From: Gottfriedia luciferensis
GTDB lineage: Bacteria; Bacillota; Bacilli; Bacillales; Bacillaceae_G
DNA: 64,000 bases
Direction: 5' to 3'
Assembly: GCF_001712755.1 (NCBI RefSeq)
Contig: NZ_MDKC01000004.1
Coordinates: 1 to 64,000, forward strand
The notes under the pieces: generated by a model
The model's input: only the letters and a program-made list of their open reading frames with translations
Told to the model about the DNA's origin: nothing
Databases searched by the model: none
Program-made: the position numbers and the translations under genes
In this document: positions 9,301 to 18,600 of the stretch, piece by piece
Layout of the letters: every line of letters starts with the position of its first letter
How positions within the stretch are numbered: the first letter of the stretch is position 1

Positions 9301-10491
9301 TCATTTTACAATAGCCCGTTCCCTGCAAAGCCAAAGTATACAGATAAAAACGGCAACTATACTGACAAGATTTTAGTTAAGAAGAGTGCTAAACCACTTG
9401 AGGTTGCGTTTTATGGATTTGATGCAGCTAGAAACTTTACTGGAAACGCAACAAATATGTTAGAAGTATCATTTGTAAGTGAAAATTTACCATATTACTA
9501 TTTAAAAGCAAATAAACAAACCGTTACAACAGGTGATACTGTCAATTATAGTATACGTTCAAATAACGTGAAAAATTTAAAAACAACGAAAATCAATTTG
9601 AAAGTTGATCCGAATCTTGCAACAATTCAAAATGTGGTTGTAAATGATGCAGTAAAACAGTATGGGGATGCGGATGTTTCTGTCTCTTCAGTACCTGCTG
9701 CAAGTGGTGCACTTCTTTATACATTTACGTTTACTTATAAAGGAACGAATGCTTTACCAGAGGATTTACAACTATTTAATTTTGATTTGAAAACAGCAGA
9801 AAAGTGGACAAAGGGTATGCCTTTTGATAGTAGTACAGTGACAGCATCAACAACTGACCAATCAAATGTAGAAACAAATAATATCTACACCTATATGGAA
9901 TCTTATAAGCTTAAGTATGCTTATTCTAGAGTAGATGCTTTCCTACAATTAGAAGGAACAATTGATCAAACAACTAATCAATTGAACTATGCAATTGATC
10001 AAACGGCAATCGGTGCAAAAGTAACCGTGACCTCGTATGACGGAAAAACGACTGTAGATGCATCAATTAAAAACAAAAGTGGCCAATACATTGCTGAAGG
10101 TATAAAAGCTGATTCAAAACCTTATACTGTAAAAGTTGATGTGCCAGGCCATTTTACAATGACTAGAAAAATGAATCTAGCAGATGATGTACGTGGTGAA
10201 ATAGTAGGAAAGAGAATGAATTGGAATTTAACACGAGCAGCAGCTGGAGATGTCAATAAAGATAATGTAATCGATATTTTAGATGCAATAGCTGTCCAAA
10301 CGTATTGGGGGACAAATAAAGCCACTGCAGACTTTAACTTTGATAAAGTAGTAGATAAAAAGGATATGTCCTATATTGTGAAAAACTTTGGATTACAAAA
10401 TCCTACAGTTGATAATACGCCAAAACCAAAAACTACCTATAAAGGAAAGGCTTTAGAAAGTATTTTAAAGGATTTAGGATTAAGTCAATAA
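6325..10491 (+). CDS. Secreted Vpr-like S8 serine protease with cohesin-like and dockerin-like domains (paralogue 1)
   Basis: The 1,388-residue exported subtilase has a signal peptide (residues 1-38, ending SNAAS), an I9-type propeptide (~83-185) and an S8 catalytic domain with D228 (GILDTGMDY), H284 (EHGTHVAG) and S608 (SGTSMATP). A PA domain is inserted at ~450-535. An Fn3-like domain follows (~665-805), then two less clear beta-domains. A cohesin-like domain (~1057-1185, TVTTGDTVNYSI onward) precedes a carboxypeptidase-regulatory-like segment and a dockerin-like EF-hand pair (GDVNKDNVIDILDA at ~1308, DFNFDKVVDKKDM). The tail ends LESILKDLGLSQ. Vpr itself is ~800 residues, so the C-terminal half is extra. 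Start supported by GGAGGA. First of three paralogues. The cohesin call is by eye; protease and dockerin calls are firm. Confidence 0.93.
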   Translation: MGENREKGKVLKGFTVLALTSSFILGSLGQVSNVSNAASPSKAEDILASLSSEQRAALKQLSTNEESGLQISSDINLDSTEQTSVIVEFVSQPVKVAQIEASVEGKILTKSDAEAQIDQDHDTFTKDVAQVLNSEKSKKVDYKINRSYKNAFNGVSMSLPANQIKNLLKSKAVKKVWSNQTFTIDPPKESDQLKADEANIGNYTPYDALDRLHAEGFTGKGIKVGILDTGMDYNHPDLKDAYKGGYDFVDNDNDPMETTYADWKKSGKPEISNSEAYYTEHGTHVAGIIGGRGKANSDYKTLGAAPESDLYAYRVLGPYGSGTTDSILAGIDRAVQDGMDVINMSLGATINDPMYATSIAVNNAVLSGVTTVVAAGNTGDQMYTLGSPGAAALALTVGASSIALDVYQYAGVNNGKNYSVRQLAQNYSDDMKSLKGKTYQLVDVGLGNPADFTGKDVKGKIAFIKRGTIGLIDKIKNAKANGAVGVLMYNDETNKAEGAIQAFIGESVDAIPAFSVSNEDGLAISAAIKAGAIDFTFGDYTKIQTKSDELATFSSRGPSRTNYDIKPEVTAPGVSILSTVPFYVNNKTGDGSKPEDYKYAYSRLSGTSMATPYVAGVSALLLQSNKDLQPEDIKSILMNTADPLSKAYSVFEVGSGRVDAYEAIHSNVELEVVDQTSTIIGGKEESIKELTGGISFGSYGSNDEDIQDSRKITLKNRSEKAKAFKVDVKFQTGTRGSKDAAANNVTLTGPTSVKLDGISQKNIKFNLDIPKTAEKGTYEGYIRFTNTADSTEAYQIPFGGRFVDEGIDTLKINNPMFGTNTDWPENANPFLSFSYSLKSYMKTLDVVLQDAETGEDLGLVGSFVPIVLNENVTYTNSRGFNSVYYPFTGDAKNPISSEPINATAGKYRLKMVGTNERGKVFTKVADFIYEAGAPTMTTTFDNLDQKVIEYKDSQFDSNGQFLYDFNINLNDPETTEANRLGMPVDQSSNAVVSFYNSPFPAKPKYTDKNGNYTDKILVKKSAKPLEVAFYGFDAARNFTGNATNMLEVSFVSENLPYYYLKANKQTVTTGDTVNYSIRSNNVKNLKTTKINLKVDPNLATIQNVVVNDAVKQYGDADVSVSSVPAASGALLYTFTFTYKGTNALPEDLQLFNFDLKTAEKWTKGMPFDSSTVTASTTDQSNVETNNIYTYMESYKLKYAYSRVDAFLQLEGTIDQTTNQLNYAIDQTAIGAKVTVTSYDGKTTVDASIKNKSGQYIAEGIKADSKPYTVKVDVPGHFTMTRKMNLADDVRGEIVGKRMNWNLTRAAAGDVNKDNVIDILDAIAVQTYWGTNKATADFNFDKVVDKKDMSYIVKNFGLQNPTVDNTPKPKTTYKGKALESILKDLGLSQ

Positions 10492-10495
10492 CAAG

Positions 10496-10533
10496 AAAGG
10501 GGAAACCAAATGAGTTGGTTTCCCTTTTTTGTG
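10496..10533 (+). terminator. Terminator of protease 1
   Basis: AAAGGGGAAACCAA (10496-10509) pairs with TTGGTTTCCCTTT (10515-10527) with one bulged base and is followed by a T-run. Confidence 0.88.
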
Positions 10534-10547
10534 GTTAGATTTATTAT

Positions 10548-11738
10548 TTATTTCATTGTTAAAGTTTGATTTAGTTCTTCTTTTTTCGGCTTAAAGGCAG
10601 ATAAAGATAAAACGAGTAGAGAGATTACACCAATCCAAATAATAATACTCATTGGATGACTCATTGATAATCCTTTATCAAAATAGAAGATTTCTCTTAA
10701 TCCATCTGCACCAAATCGCATTGGAACCCATGAGTAAATCCAGTCTTTTGAAAAAGTTGGTAAAAGTTCTTTTGGCATTCCGATTAAAGAACCCGAGAAG
10801 AAAAAGATTAGGGCAAAGATTCCTACGCCACCAAAGCCGATCCAAGACATGACAGCAGAAATTAGGATATGGAAACAGAAATAAGCAATCGTTAAATATA
10901 GTGCAACGACCAAGAAGTTTGGAAGTGTGAAGCCAATCCACTTTGCCATTATAGTTATACCGAAACCGATTAGGAAGGATAGGATTACTCCTAATAGTAA
11001 TTGTTCAAAAATAACCTTTAATTTACTAATTGAATTTGATGTTTCTGTTTTCTTTTTCGCTAAAAAGACGATTACGGCACCTATTAAACTAGACATCCAA
11101 AGTGGTGTGATTAAACTTACTGGAGCATTTCCATTTGCTGTATGAGTTCCAATTGCATTTACATTTTCAACCTTCGTTATGATTGGATTTGATAATACTT
11201 CAGCTTGATTTACTGAAATTTGGCTCACGCTTTTCTTTAATTCATTAAAAACTTCAGTATGAATCGTTAAGTTAAGATTTTCTACTAAATGAGTTAGCAT
11301 TTGACTAGCCATCGTTGATCCATTTGCATTTTTGCCTTGATTAACTAAAATTTTAATCGTTATTGGTGAAGGATTTGCTGTTTTTAATGAAGCCTGATTT
11401 TTACTTAAATCTTTTGGGAGAATAAGGGCAGCATAGTATTTTTGGTCATTTAGGCCTTTACGTACTTTTTCTTCACTTGATACTTGAATCCACTTAATCG
11501 CTGGTTTTTCACCATTTTTCGTTTTAGATAGTGCATTTATTTTTGCAACCATCATATTACCTATATTAACATTACCTTTTGAAGGTACTTGAGTTCCTTG
11601 ATCTTCGTTTACGATCGCGATTGGAAGATTTTTAGGTGTAGGATTAACGGATGATGCTAATGTTAGACTGAATATAATCGCAACAACTAGTACTAGTATA
11701 GGAGCTAATATAGCTTGTTTTTGTTTAAATAAGTTCAT
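10548..11738 (-). CDS. YhgE/Pip-like ABC-2 family membrane protein (putative export permease)
   Basis: The 396-residue protein has one N-terminal membrane helix (residues 12-30), a long extracytoplasmic region (PIAIVNEDQGTQVPSKG near residue 40 is the YhgE/Pip signature) and about five to six helices from residue ~205 onward. This is the topology of ABC-2-type permeases that export lipids, peptides or drugs. No ATPase gene lies beside it. It is divergent from a TetR-family gene that probably represses it. AGGAGG lies before the ATG. Substrate unknown. Confidence 0.85.
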   Translation of the reverse strand: MNLFKQKQAILAPILVLVVAIIFSLTLASSVNPTPKNLPIAIVNEDQGTQVPSKGNVNIGNMMVAKINALSKTKNGEKPAIKWIQVSSEEKVRKGLNDQKYYAALILPKDLSKNQASLKTANPSPITIKILVNQGKNANGSTMASQMLTHLVENLNLTIHTEVFNELKKSVSQISVNQAEVLSNPIITKVENVNAIGTHTANGNAPVSLITPLWMSSLIGAVIVFLAKKKTETSNSISKLKVIFEQLLLGVILSFLIGFGITIMAKWIGFTLPNFLVVALYLTIAYFCFHILISAVMSWIGFGGVGIFALIFFFSGSLIGMPKELLPTFSKDWIYSWVPMRFGADGLREIFYFDKGLSMSHPMSIIIWIGVISLLVLSLSAFKPKKEELNQTLTMK

Positions 11739-11846
11739 TTTAATAACCTCCTAATTCTTTTAATAAAATAACTGAACAACGTGTTGACTATTGTTATGTG
11801 AAGATATTACAATGAGTTTTAATAAATCACAATAAGCAAATCATAC

Positions 11847-11872
11847 AAATGTGTTCATTGCTAAACACATTT
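11847..11872. promoter_or_regulatory. Candidate TetR operator
   Basis: AAATGTGTT (11847-11855) and AACACATTT (11864-11872) form a perfect 9-bp inverted repeat with an 8-base spacer. It sits in the 182-bp gap between the divergent permease and TetR genes. Dyads of this size in such positions are typical TetR-family operators; binding is inferred. Confidence 0.5.
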
Positions 11873-11920
11873 ATCAAATTTGTTTAGTTAGAACTTATAT
11901 TCCAGAAGGATGATCCAAAA

Positions 11921-12529
11921 ATGAGTCAATCATTGAGAGAAATAAAAGTTGAAAAAACTAAGAAGTTAATAAAAGAGACGTTGTTAGATTTAATAGAAGA
12001 AAAAGGATTCGAAGCTATTTCAGTTAGAGATATTACTTTAAAAGCAGGATTAAATCGCGGTACATTTTATCTTCATTACAGAGATAAATATGATTTAATG
12101 GAAAAAAGTCAAAATGAGGTATTGGACGGATTACAGGATCGACTTATATTTATAAAGCCTAAAGAAATGAATGAGTTTTATTCAAATGATACGGTCTATC
12201 CACCTATTCTTAATGTATATCACTACTTAAAAGAAAATCAAAGGTTTATAAAAATTTTAATCAGTACAAAAGGTGACCCAGCTTTTCCGAAGAAAATGAA
12301 GGAACATATTAAAGAGTCGATTTATGAAAAACTAGTGGATTTATTAGAAGAAGAATACATGATTGAAATTCCACATGAATACACAACCGCATTTATTTCA
12401 TCGGCATTCTTTGGACTTATGGAACAATGGCTAGAAAAAGAAGAACCAATTACCCCTGAAGAAATGGCAATCATGCATATGAAGCTTTTGAAGTTTATGA
12501 AGAAATTTGTTAGTCAAATCGCTAAATAA
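11921..12529 (+). CDS. TetR/AcrR family transcriptional regulator
   Basis: The 202-residue protein has an N-terminal TetR helix-turn-helix (residues ~10-57, with SVRDITLKAGLNRGTFYLHY as recognition segment) and a helical ligand-binding C-terminal domain resembling TetR_C_7-type regulators. It faces away from the YhgE-like permease gene, and the shared gap holds a 9-bp dyad. Local repression of that permease, relieved by a small hydrophobic ligand, is the likely role. Start supported by AGAAGGATGATCC upstream. Confidence 0.9.
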   Translation: MSQSLREIKVEKTKKLIKETLLDLIEEKGFEAISVRDITLKAGLNRGTFYLHYRDKYDLMEKSQNEVLDGLQDRLIFIKPKEMNEFYSNDTVYPPILNVYHYLKENQRFIKILISTKGDPAFPKKMKEHIKESIYEKLVDLLEEEYMIEIPHEYTTAFISSAFFGLMEQWLEKEEPITPEEMAIMHMKLLKFMKKFVSQIAK

Positions 12530-12539
12530 TATATGCAAG

Positions 12540-12578
12540 AAAAAAGATGTCTCAACTTTTATTTGAGACATCTTTTTT
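12540..12578. terminator. Bidirectional terminator between tetR-like and rpiR-like genes
   Basis: A perfect 16-bp stem (12540-12555 with 12563-12578, core GATGTCTCAA/TTGAGACATC) has an A-run on the left and a T-run on the right. It can therefore stop transcription from both convergent genes. Confidence 0.93.
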
Positions 12579-12588
12579 CCTAATAATA

Positions 12589-13437
12589 TTAAGATCTTGT
12601 TTCTGATATTGCAGTTCTTACCTTTTCAAATGATGTTTTAGCTTTGTGAGAGTTCAAGATCATTAAGTTTACGTACAATGCATCAATAATACTTAATTGT
12701 GCAATTCTTGAAGCAAGTGCCTCTGGTCGATATTCTGTTTCCTCAGAAGATGTGTAAAGTGAGACATCAACATTTTGACTTAGAGGAGATTTTGGAAAAC
12801 CTGTAATTCCAATTGTTTTGGTACCGTTTTCATTTAGTACTTGCAAAATACGAAGGATGTCTTTATTTGAGCCTGAGTGTGAGATCACGATTGCCACATC
12901 TTCCTTTGTCAATTGAGAAGCTGACATCAATTGAAAGTGAGAATCTGTATACGAGTTCGCTTTTATTCCTGTACGAATAAATTTATGGAAGGCATCCATT
13001 GCAATAACAGACGAGCCACCTACACCGTATAATTCAACTTTATTTGCTTTTAATATAAGATTTACTGCTTTTTTAATCGAGGCACCATCTAGAATTTGGG
13101 CAGTATTTTCGAGTGTTCGAATATTAGATTGAAATATTTTATTTGCTATTGTTATTTCATCGTCTTTTTCGTTAATTTCCTCGTGGATTTGCTGAATCGG
13201 CGTCATAATTTCAGTTGCTAATGCAATTTTAAGTGCTTGGTATCCTTTAAATCCAATCCTTTTACAAAATCTAAAAACAGTTGCATCCGCAACGTTTAAG
13301 TCTTCAGCTACTTCTGTAATCGTACTGTGAATAATATGCTTTGGGTTTTGTAATATATAATCAGCTATTTTTTTTTCTTTATCACTTAATCGCGCATAAT
13401 AAGAACGAATTTTACCTAAGCTGTTCGTTTGTTCCAT
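12589..13437 (-). CDS. MurR/RpiR family transcriptional regulator
   Basis: The 282-residue protein has an N-terminal RpiR helix-turn-helix (residues ~5-80, with DLNVADATVFRFCKRIGFKG) and a C-terminal SIS sugar-isomerase-like domain (~105-260, with VELYGVGGSSVIAMD and VISHSGSNKD). SIS regulators sense phosphosugars such as N-acetylmuramic acid 6-phosphate or glucosamine 6-phosphate. No sugar-use gene is next to it, so its target lies elsewhere. Monocistronic, with AAAGG upstream of the ATG. Confidence 0.92.
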   Translation of the reverse strand: MEQTNSLGKIRSYYARLSDKEKKIADYILQNPKHIIHSTITEVAEDLNVADATVFRFCKRIGFKGYQALKIALATEIMTPIQQIHEEINEKDDEITIANKIFQSNIRTLENTAQILDGASIKKAVNLILKANKVELYGVGGSSVIAMDAFHKFIRTGIKANSYTDSHFQLMSASQLTKEDVAIVISHSGSNKDILRILQVLNENGTKTIGITGFPKSPLSQNVDVSLYTSSEETEYRPEALASRIAQLSIIDALYVNLMILNSHKAKTSFEKVRTAISETRS

Positions 13438-13986
13438 ATTCTTTACACCTTTCCTCAGGAAATTGATTTTTAGAAAAAATAAATTTTTAATATAGTATTA
13501 AATTGAAATTGTTTGTATTTTAAAGATTTAGAAAAGCATTATTATTTACTTAATAATTATTATATAGGAAAAAAGAGTTTTTTTTAATAATAATATGAAA
13601 ACCCTTTCACAAGAAAATTATTTCGCATATTATCATTTTTGTCAAAAAAATTTTTTTCACACATATTTAGTATAGCAAATTTTCAAAATAAATGGGTTAA
13701 GTGATAAAGAGAAAAGGGAATATTATTTGCTTTAAATGAAGAAAGATGAAAATAAACATAGTTAACTGAATAGGTCTTTAAGAATAAGTAAAAATTAATA
13801 CATTAGTCTTTAAGATAGGATTTCATTTTCAAATTCCATCTTTTTTTTAGTTATATTGTATTGAATTTGAAAGAAAATTTCCTAGTACTAGGTATAAATC
13901 ATTAATTGTTTTTTCCTTAAAAGGATATTAAAATTTAGTAAAGAATAGTTAGATAAATATGGTTATAGAGATAGAGGAGGGTGCAT
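13438..13986. other. Intergenic stretch before the HTH-TPR regulator
   Basis: This ~550-bp A+T-rich stretch holds no gene I can support. It contains the perfect palindrome CCTAGTACTAGG (13881-13892) followed by TATAAA, and an AGGAGG at 13975-13980 that sets the regulator start. The palindrome may be an autoregulatory operator. A weak, imperfect hairpin lies near 13815-13850. Confidence 0.4.
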
Positions 13987-15246
13987 ATGATTGAGGGGGA
14001 AATCATAAAGTTTTATCGTGAAAAAATGGGGTTAACTCAAGCTATGCTTGGAGAAGGTATATGTACAACTACTCATGTAAGTAAAATTGAAAGAGGTAAG
14101 ACGGCTTATTCACCTGATATTATTGCTTTATTTTCAGATCGTTTAGGAATCAATATTAATCAAGAAGTCCAATCTTTTTATAATTTAGAGAAAAAATTAC
14201 ATCTATGGCATGATGCTTTAATCATGAAAAAAGAAGCTCAAATAGAAGAATATAAAGCAGAACTTGAACAAATGCCCTTTATTGACTATTCACAATATGC
14301 AGCCCACTATAATTTACTAAGAGCAAGATATTATTTTCATAATCAAAACTTAGATGTGGTTAAACAAATACTTACTTATGTAAAAAAAGAATTTAGTAAT
14401 TTATCTCCTTTCGAGAAAAATTTATTCTATCATCTTCAAGGTATGTACTATATATCGAACTATACTAGCCTAAGTAGTGAAGATCATCAAAAGGCAATTA
14501 AAGTATTAAAGATGATTAATATTGATGAGTATCGAAATGAAGAATATTATCACCATCTAGCAATCGCCTATCATTTTGGAAGTTCAAAAATCTTAGCGTA
14601 TAAATATGCCGAAATGGCACTTAAGTTTTTTCAGAAGACAAACAACTACTTATTTGCAATTAGTTCCGAAACCCTTATGCTATTGCAGTACGGAAGTGAA
14701 CTAGAGATGAATTTTAGTGAAGTTGTTGAACGCTATAAAGATTTGATTCATAACTGTGAAGTATTAGGTGATCGCGAACGCAAGGCCATTTTATTAAATA
14801 ATCTCGGAGTGAAGTACTTTAAGAGAGAAGAATATGAAACTGCACTGTATTATTTTGAGGAAAGTATTAATGAAACTGAAAATAAAAAATCAATCAATTA
14901 TTTAAGACGTTTGTGCAATTATTTAGAGACATGTACGGAAGGCACACTATTAGAAAAAGAGATACTTCTTAGTGTGATGAAAAGAGCATTAGCATTAGCA
15001 AAAATGTTAAAAAGCCCAGTACATATTACATTAATTAAACTATTTAAGCTTAAGGCTGAGGGAGCCCGTGAAAAATTTTATCAATATCTATCGGATGAGG
15101 CACTCCCATTCTTTTATTCGACTAATAATAAATTTTATATCGAACAGTTCGGTAAGAAATTATATAAATACTATATAGAGATCAAAGAGTATCAAAAAGC
15201 TGCCGAGTTATATGAGTCAATTGAACATACATTTGTTAGCATGTAA
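13987..15246 (+). CDS. HTH-TPR transcriptional regulator (RNPP/NprR-like architecture)
   Basis: The ~419-residue cytoplasmic protein has an N-terminal XRE helix-turn-helix (residues ~3-60, with MGLTQAMLGEGICTTTHVSK) and then only helical TPR-type repeats to the end (for example LNNLGVKYFKREEYETALYY near residue 275). Length and layout match NprR/PlcR-type quorum regulators, which bind secreted peptides and control proteases. I chose ATG 13987 over GTG 13981 because AGGAGG (13975-13980) abuts 13981. No obvious signal-peptide gene is beside it: a terminator follows at once. It lies between two of the three subtilase genes, so they are candidate targets (inference). Confidence 0.8.
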   Translation: MIEGEIIKFYREKMGLTQAMLGEGICTTTHVSKIERGKTAYSPDIIALFSDRLGININQEVQSFYNLEKKLHLWHDALIMKKEAQIEEYKAELEQMPFIDYSQYAAHYNLLRARYYFHNQNLDVVKQILTYVKKEFSNLSPFEKNLFYHLQGMYYISNYTSLSSEDHQKAIKVLKMINIDEYRNEEYYHHLAIAYHFGSSKILAYKYAEMALKFFQKTNNYLFAISSETLMLLQYGSELEMNFSEVVERYKDLIHNCEVLGDRERKAILLNNLGVKYFKREEYETALYYFEESINETENKKSINYLRRLCNYLETCTEGTLLEKEILLSVMKRALALAKMLKSPVHITLIKLFKLKAEGAREKFYQYLSDEALPFFYSTNNKFYIEQFGKKLYKYYIEIKEYQKAAELYESIEHTFVSM

Positions 15247-15254
15247 CAAAAGAA

Positions 15255-15295
15255 AATACATAGACAACGTAAGTAACGTGTCTATGTATTTTTTT
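15255..15295 (+). terminator. Terminator of the HTH-TPR regulator gene
   Basis: AATACATAGACAACGT (15255-15270) pairs with ACGTGTCTATGTATT (15276-15290) with one bulge and is followed by a T-run. It separates the regulator from the next protease. Confidence 0.9.
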
Positions 15296-15440
15296 GTCTT
15301 TTTTAGGGTAGAAAAAGTGCATTTATTATTTTAGTGAATTTAAATTACCTAAAATTGGTTTAATCTGAAGTTGAAATATGTTGTAATTTGTCGATTTTCT
15401 TAAGGGGTATTGAGTAAACGTTGATAAATCAGGGTTTGTT

Positions 15441-15478
15441 ATAACCCAATTGATTAAAAATAGAAAATTCTCAATAAT
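15441..15478 (+). promoter_or_regulatory. Promoter and conserved ATAACCC block of protease 2
   Basis: ATAACCCAATTGA (15441-15453) overlaps the -35 TTGATT (15450-15455). The -10 AATAAT (15473-15478) lies 17 bases further on. GGGTT (15432-15436) and AATCA (15427-15431) mirror AACCC and TGATT. AATAGAA/TTCTATT (15485-15515) forms a hairpin near the predicted mRNA 5' end. The rest of 15296-15609 holds only the untranslated leader. Confidence 0.75.
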
Positions 15479-15609
15479 ATAATTAATAGAAAAAAACGAC
15501 AATTGTCATTCTATTTTGTTGATTACTTGAAGAAGTTGTCAAAAAAACTTATATCTAGTAATTAACGTAAAAGGCAAACTAAGAAGAAAAATGAACTGGA
15601 GGAAGAAAA

Positions 15610-18600
15610 ATGGGGGAAAAGAGAGAAAAAAGTAAAGTTTTAAAAAGTTTTACTGTTTTAGCTTTAACATCTAGTTTTATTTTAGGTTCTCTTGGACAAG
15701 TGTCAAATGTATCAAATGCAGCAAGTCCAAGTAAGGCAGAGGATATTTTGGCAAGTTTAAGTTCAGAGCAAAGAGCAGCTCTTAAGCAGCTTTCTACTAG
15801 TGAAGATTCTGGGCTGCAAGTTTCCTCAGATATTAATTTGGACTCTACTGAACAAACAAGTGTCATTGTAGAGTTTGCTAATAAACCAGTGAAAGTCGCT
15901 CAAATTGAAGCGAGTGTTGAGGGTAAAACTTTAACGAAATCAGATGCAGAAGATCTAATTGACCAAGACCATGAAACTTTTACAAAAGATGTTAGTAAAG
16001 TGTTAACAACTAGTAAAAGTAAAAAAGTAGATTATAAAATTAATCACTCATATAAGCACGCATTTAACGGTGTTTCCATGACATTACCAGCAAATCAAAT
16101 TAAGAATCTATTAAAATCTAAAGCTGTAAAAAAAGTATGGAGCAACCAAACATTTTCAATTGATCCACCGAAAGAGAATGATCAACTGAAAGCTGATGAA
16201 TCAAATGTTGCAAACTATACTCCATATGATGCGTTAGATCGCTTACACGCAGAAGGGTTTACGGGTAAAGGAATTAAAGTAGGGATTCTAGATACAGGTA
16301 TGGATTATCATCACCCAGACTTGAAGGATGCTTATAAAGGTGGATATGATTTCGTTGATAACGATAATGATCCAATGGAAACAACTTATGCGGATTGGAA
16401 AAAATCAGGAAAACCTGAAATCAGTGGAACATCAACTTATTATACTGAGCATGGTACGCATGTAGCTGGTATTATTGGTGGACGCGGTGTAGCAAACAGT
16501 GAATATAAAACAATTGGTGCGGCACCAGAAGCTGACCTTTATTCTTATCGAGTGTTAGGAGCTTATGGTTCAGGTACTGAGGAAGACATTATTGCAGGTA
16601 TCGATCGAGCTGTTCAAGACGGTATGGATGTTATTAATATGTCATTAGGTGCAAGCTTAAATGATCCGCTTTATGCAACATCGATTGCTGTAAATAACTC
16701 TGTTTTAAGCGGTGTAACGACAGTTGTTGCAGCAGGAAATAGCGGCGATCAAATGTATACGCTTGGTTCACCTGGTGCAGCAGCTTTAGCATTAACAGTT
16801 GGTGCATCGTCAATCGCATTAGATGTTTATCAATATGCTGGAGTAAATAATGGTAAAAACTATTCAGTTAGACAATTAGCTAGAAATTATTCTGATGACT
16901 TAACATCATTAAAAGGTAAAACATATCAGTTAGTTGATGTTGGCTTAGGTAATCCTGCAGATTTCAATGGTAAAGATGTAAATGGGAAAATTGCTTTCAT
17001 TAAACGTGGAACGATTGCATTAATCGATAAAATTAAAAATGCAAAAGCAAAAGGTGCAGTTGGCGTTTTAATGTACAACGACGAAACAAATCAAGCTGAA
17101 GGTGCAATCCAATCCTTCCTTGGTGAATCAGTTGATGCAATCCCGGCATTTTCTGTTTCAAATAAAGAGGGAATTGAAATTGCAGCTGCAATCAAGGCTG
17201 GTGCATCAGAATTCACTTTTGGTGACTTTAAAAAGGTTCAAACTGCATCAGATGAATTAGCAGGATTTAGTTCAAGAGGTCCATCTCGTGTAAACTATGA
17301 TATTAAACCGGAAGTAACAGCTCCTGGTGTGGCGATCCTTTCAACTGTACCATTTTATGTAAATAATAAAACTGGTGATGGGTCAAAACCTGAGGATTAC
17401 AAATATGCATATGAGCGCTTATCAGGTACATCGATGGCGACACCTTATGTAGCAGGTGTATCAGCATTATTACTTCAATCAAATAAGGACTTACAACCAG
17501 AAGATATCAAATCAATTCTAATGAATACAGCTGACCCGTTATCTAAAGCTTATAGTGTATTTGAAGCAGGTAGTGGACGTGTTGACGCGTATGAAGCAAT
17601 TCATTCGAATGTAGAATTAGAAGTAGTAGATCAAACGCCAACGTATATTAATGGCAAGCAAAAATCAATTAAAGAATTAACTGGTGGCATTAGCTTCGGA
17701 TCTTATGGTTTCGATGATCAAGATATTGCAGATTCTCGCAATATTACATTAAAAAATCGTAGCGAAAAAGCAAAAACATTCAATGTTAATGTGAAATTCC
17801 AAACTGGACTAAGAGGATCAAAAGATGCAGCTAAGAACAATGTAACTTTAACTGGCCCTACATCTGTAAAATTAAATGGAATTAGCCAAAAGAATGTTAA
17901 GTTTAACTTAAATATTCCAAAAACAGCAGAAAAAGGAACATATGAAGGTTTTATTACATTTACAAATACCGTAGATCCATCAGAAACATATCAAATTCCA
18001 TTTGGTGGTCGCGTAGTCGATGAAGGAATCGATTATTTTAAAATCGACAACCCAATGTTTGGTAATGATACGAGCTGGCCAGCAAATGCCTTCCCGTTCT
18101 TATCATTCGATCTATCATTAAAGTCACACATGAAAACACTAGATGTATTATTACAAGATGCTACAACGGGTGAAGATCTTGGTTTAGTTGGTTCTTTTAC
18201 ACCAATCGGATTGAATGAGAATCAAGATTACTTTATTGGAAGAGGATTTAGTTCAATTTACTATCCATTTACTGGTGATTCAAAAAATCCAATTAGTTAT
18301 GATCCAGTAATAGCAAAAGCAGGAAACTATAAATTAAAATTAGTTGGTACGAATGAAAAAGGTAAAACATTCGTAAAAACTGCTGACTTTGTTTATGATG
18401 TTGCAGCACCTAAAATGACTTCGAGCTTTGATTCATTAGATCAAAAAGTAATTGAATACAAAGATAGTCAATTTGATTCAAAAGGCGAATTCTTATACGA
18501 CTTTAATATTAATCTAAATGATCCTGAAACTGCTGAAGCTAACCGTTTAGGTTTACCAGTAGATCAGTCAACTAATGCAGTAGTTTCATTTCACGATAGC

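Noticed and set aside
13738-13770. Tiny signal-peptide gene upstream of the HTH-TPR regulator
   Set aside because: An eight-codon frame exists (starting MKKDEN) but it has no secretion signal, no ribosome site and only charged residues.
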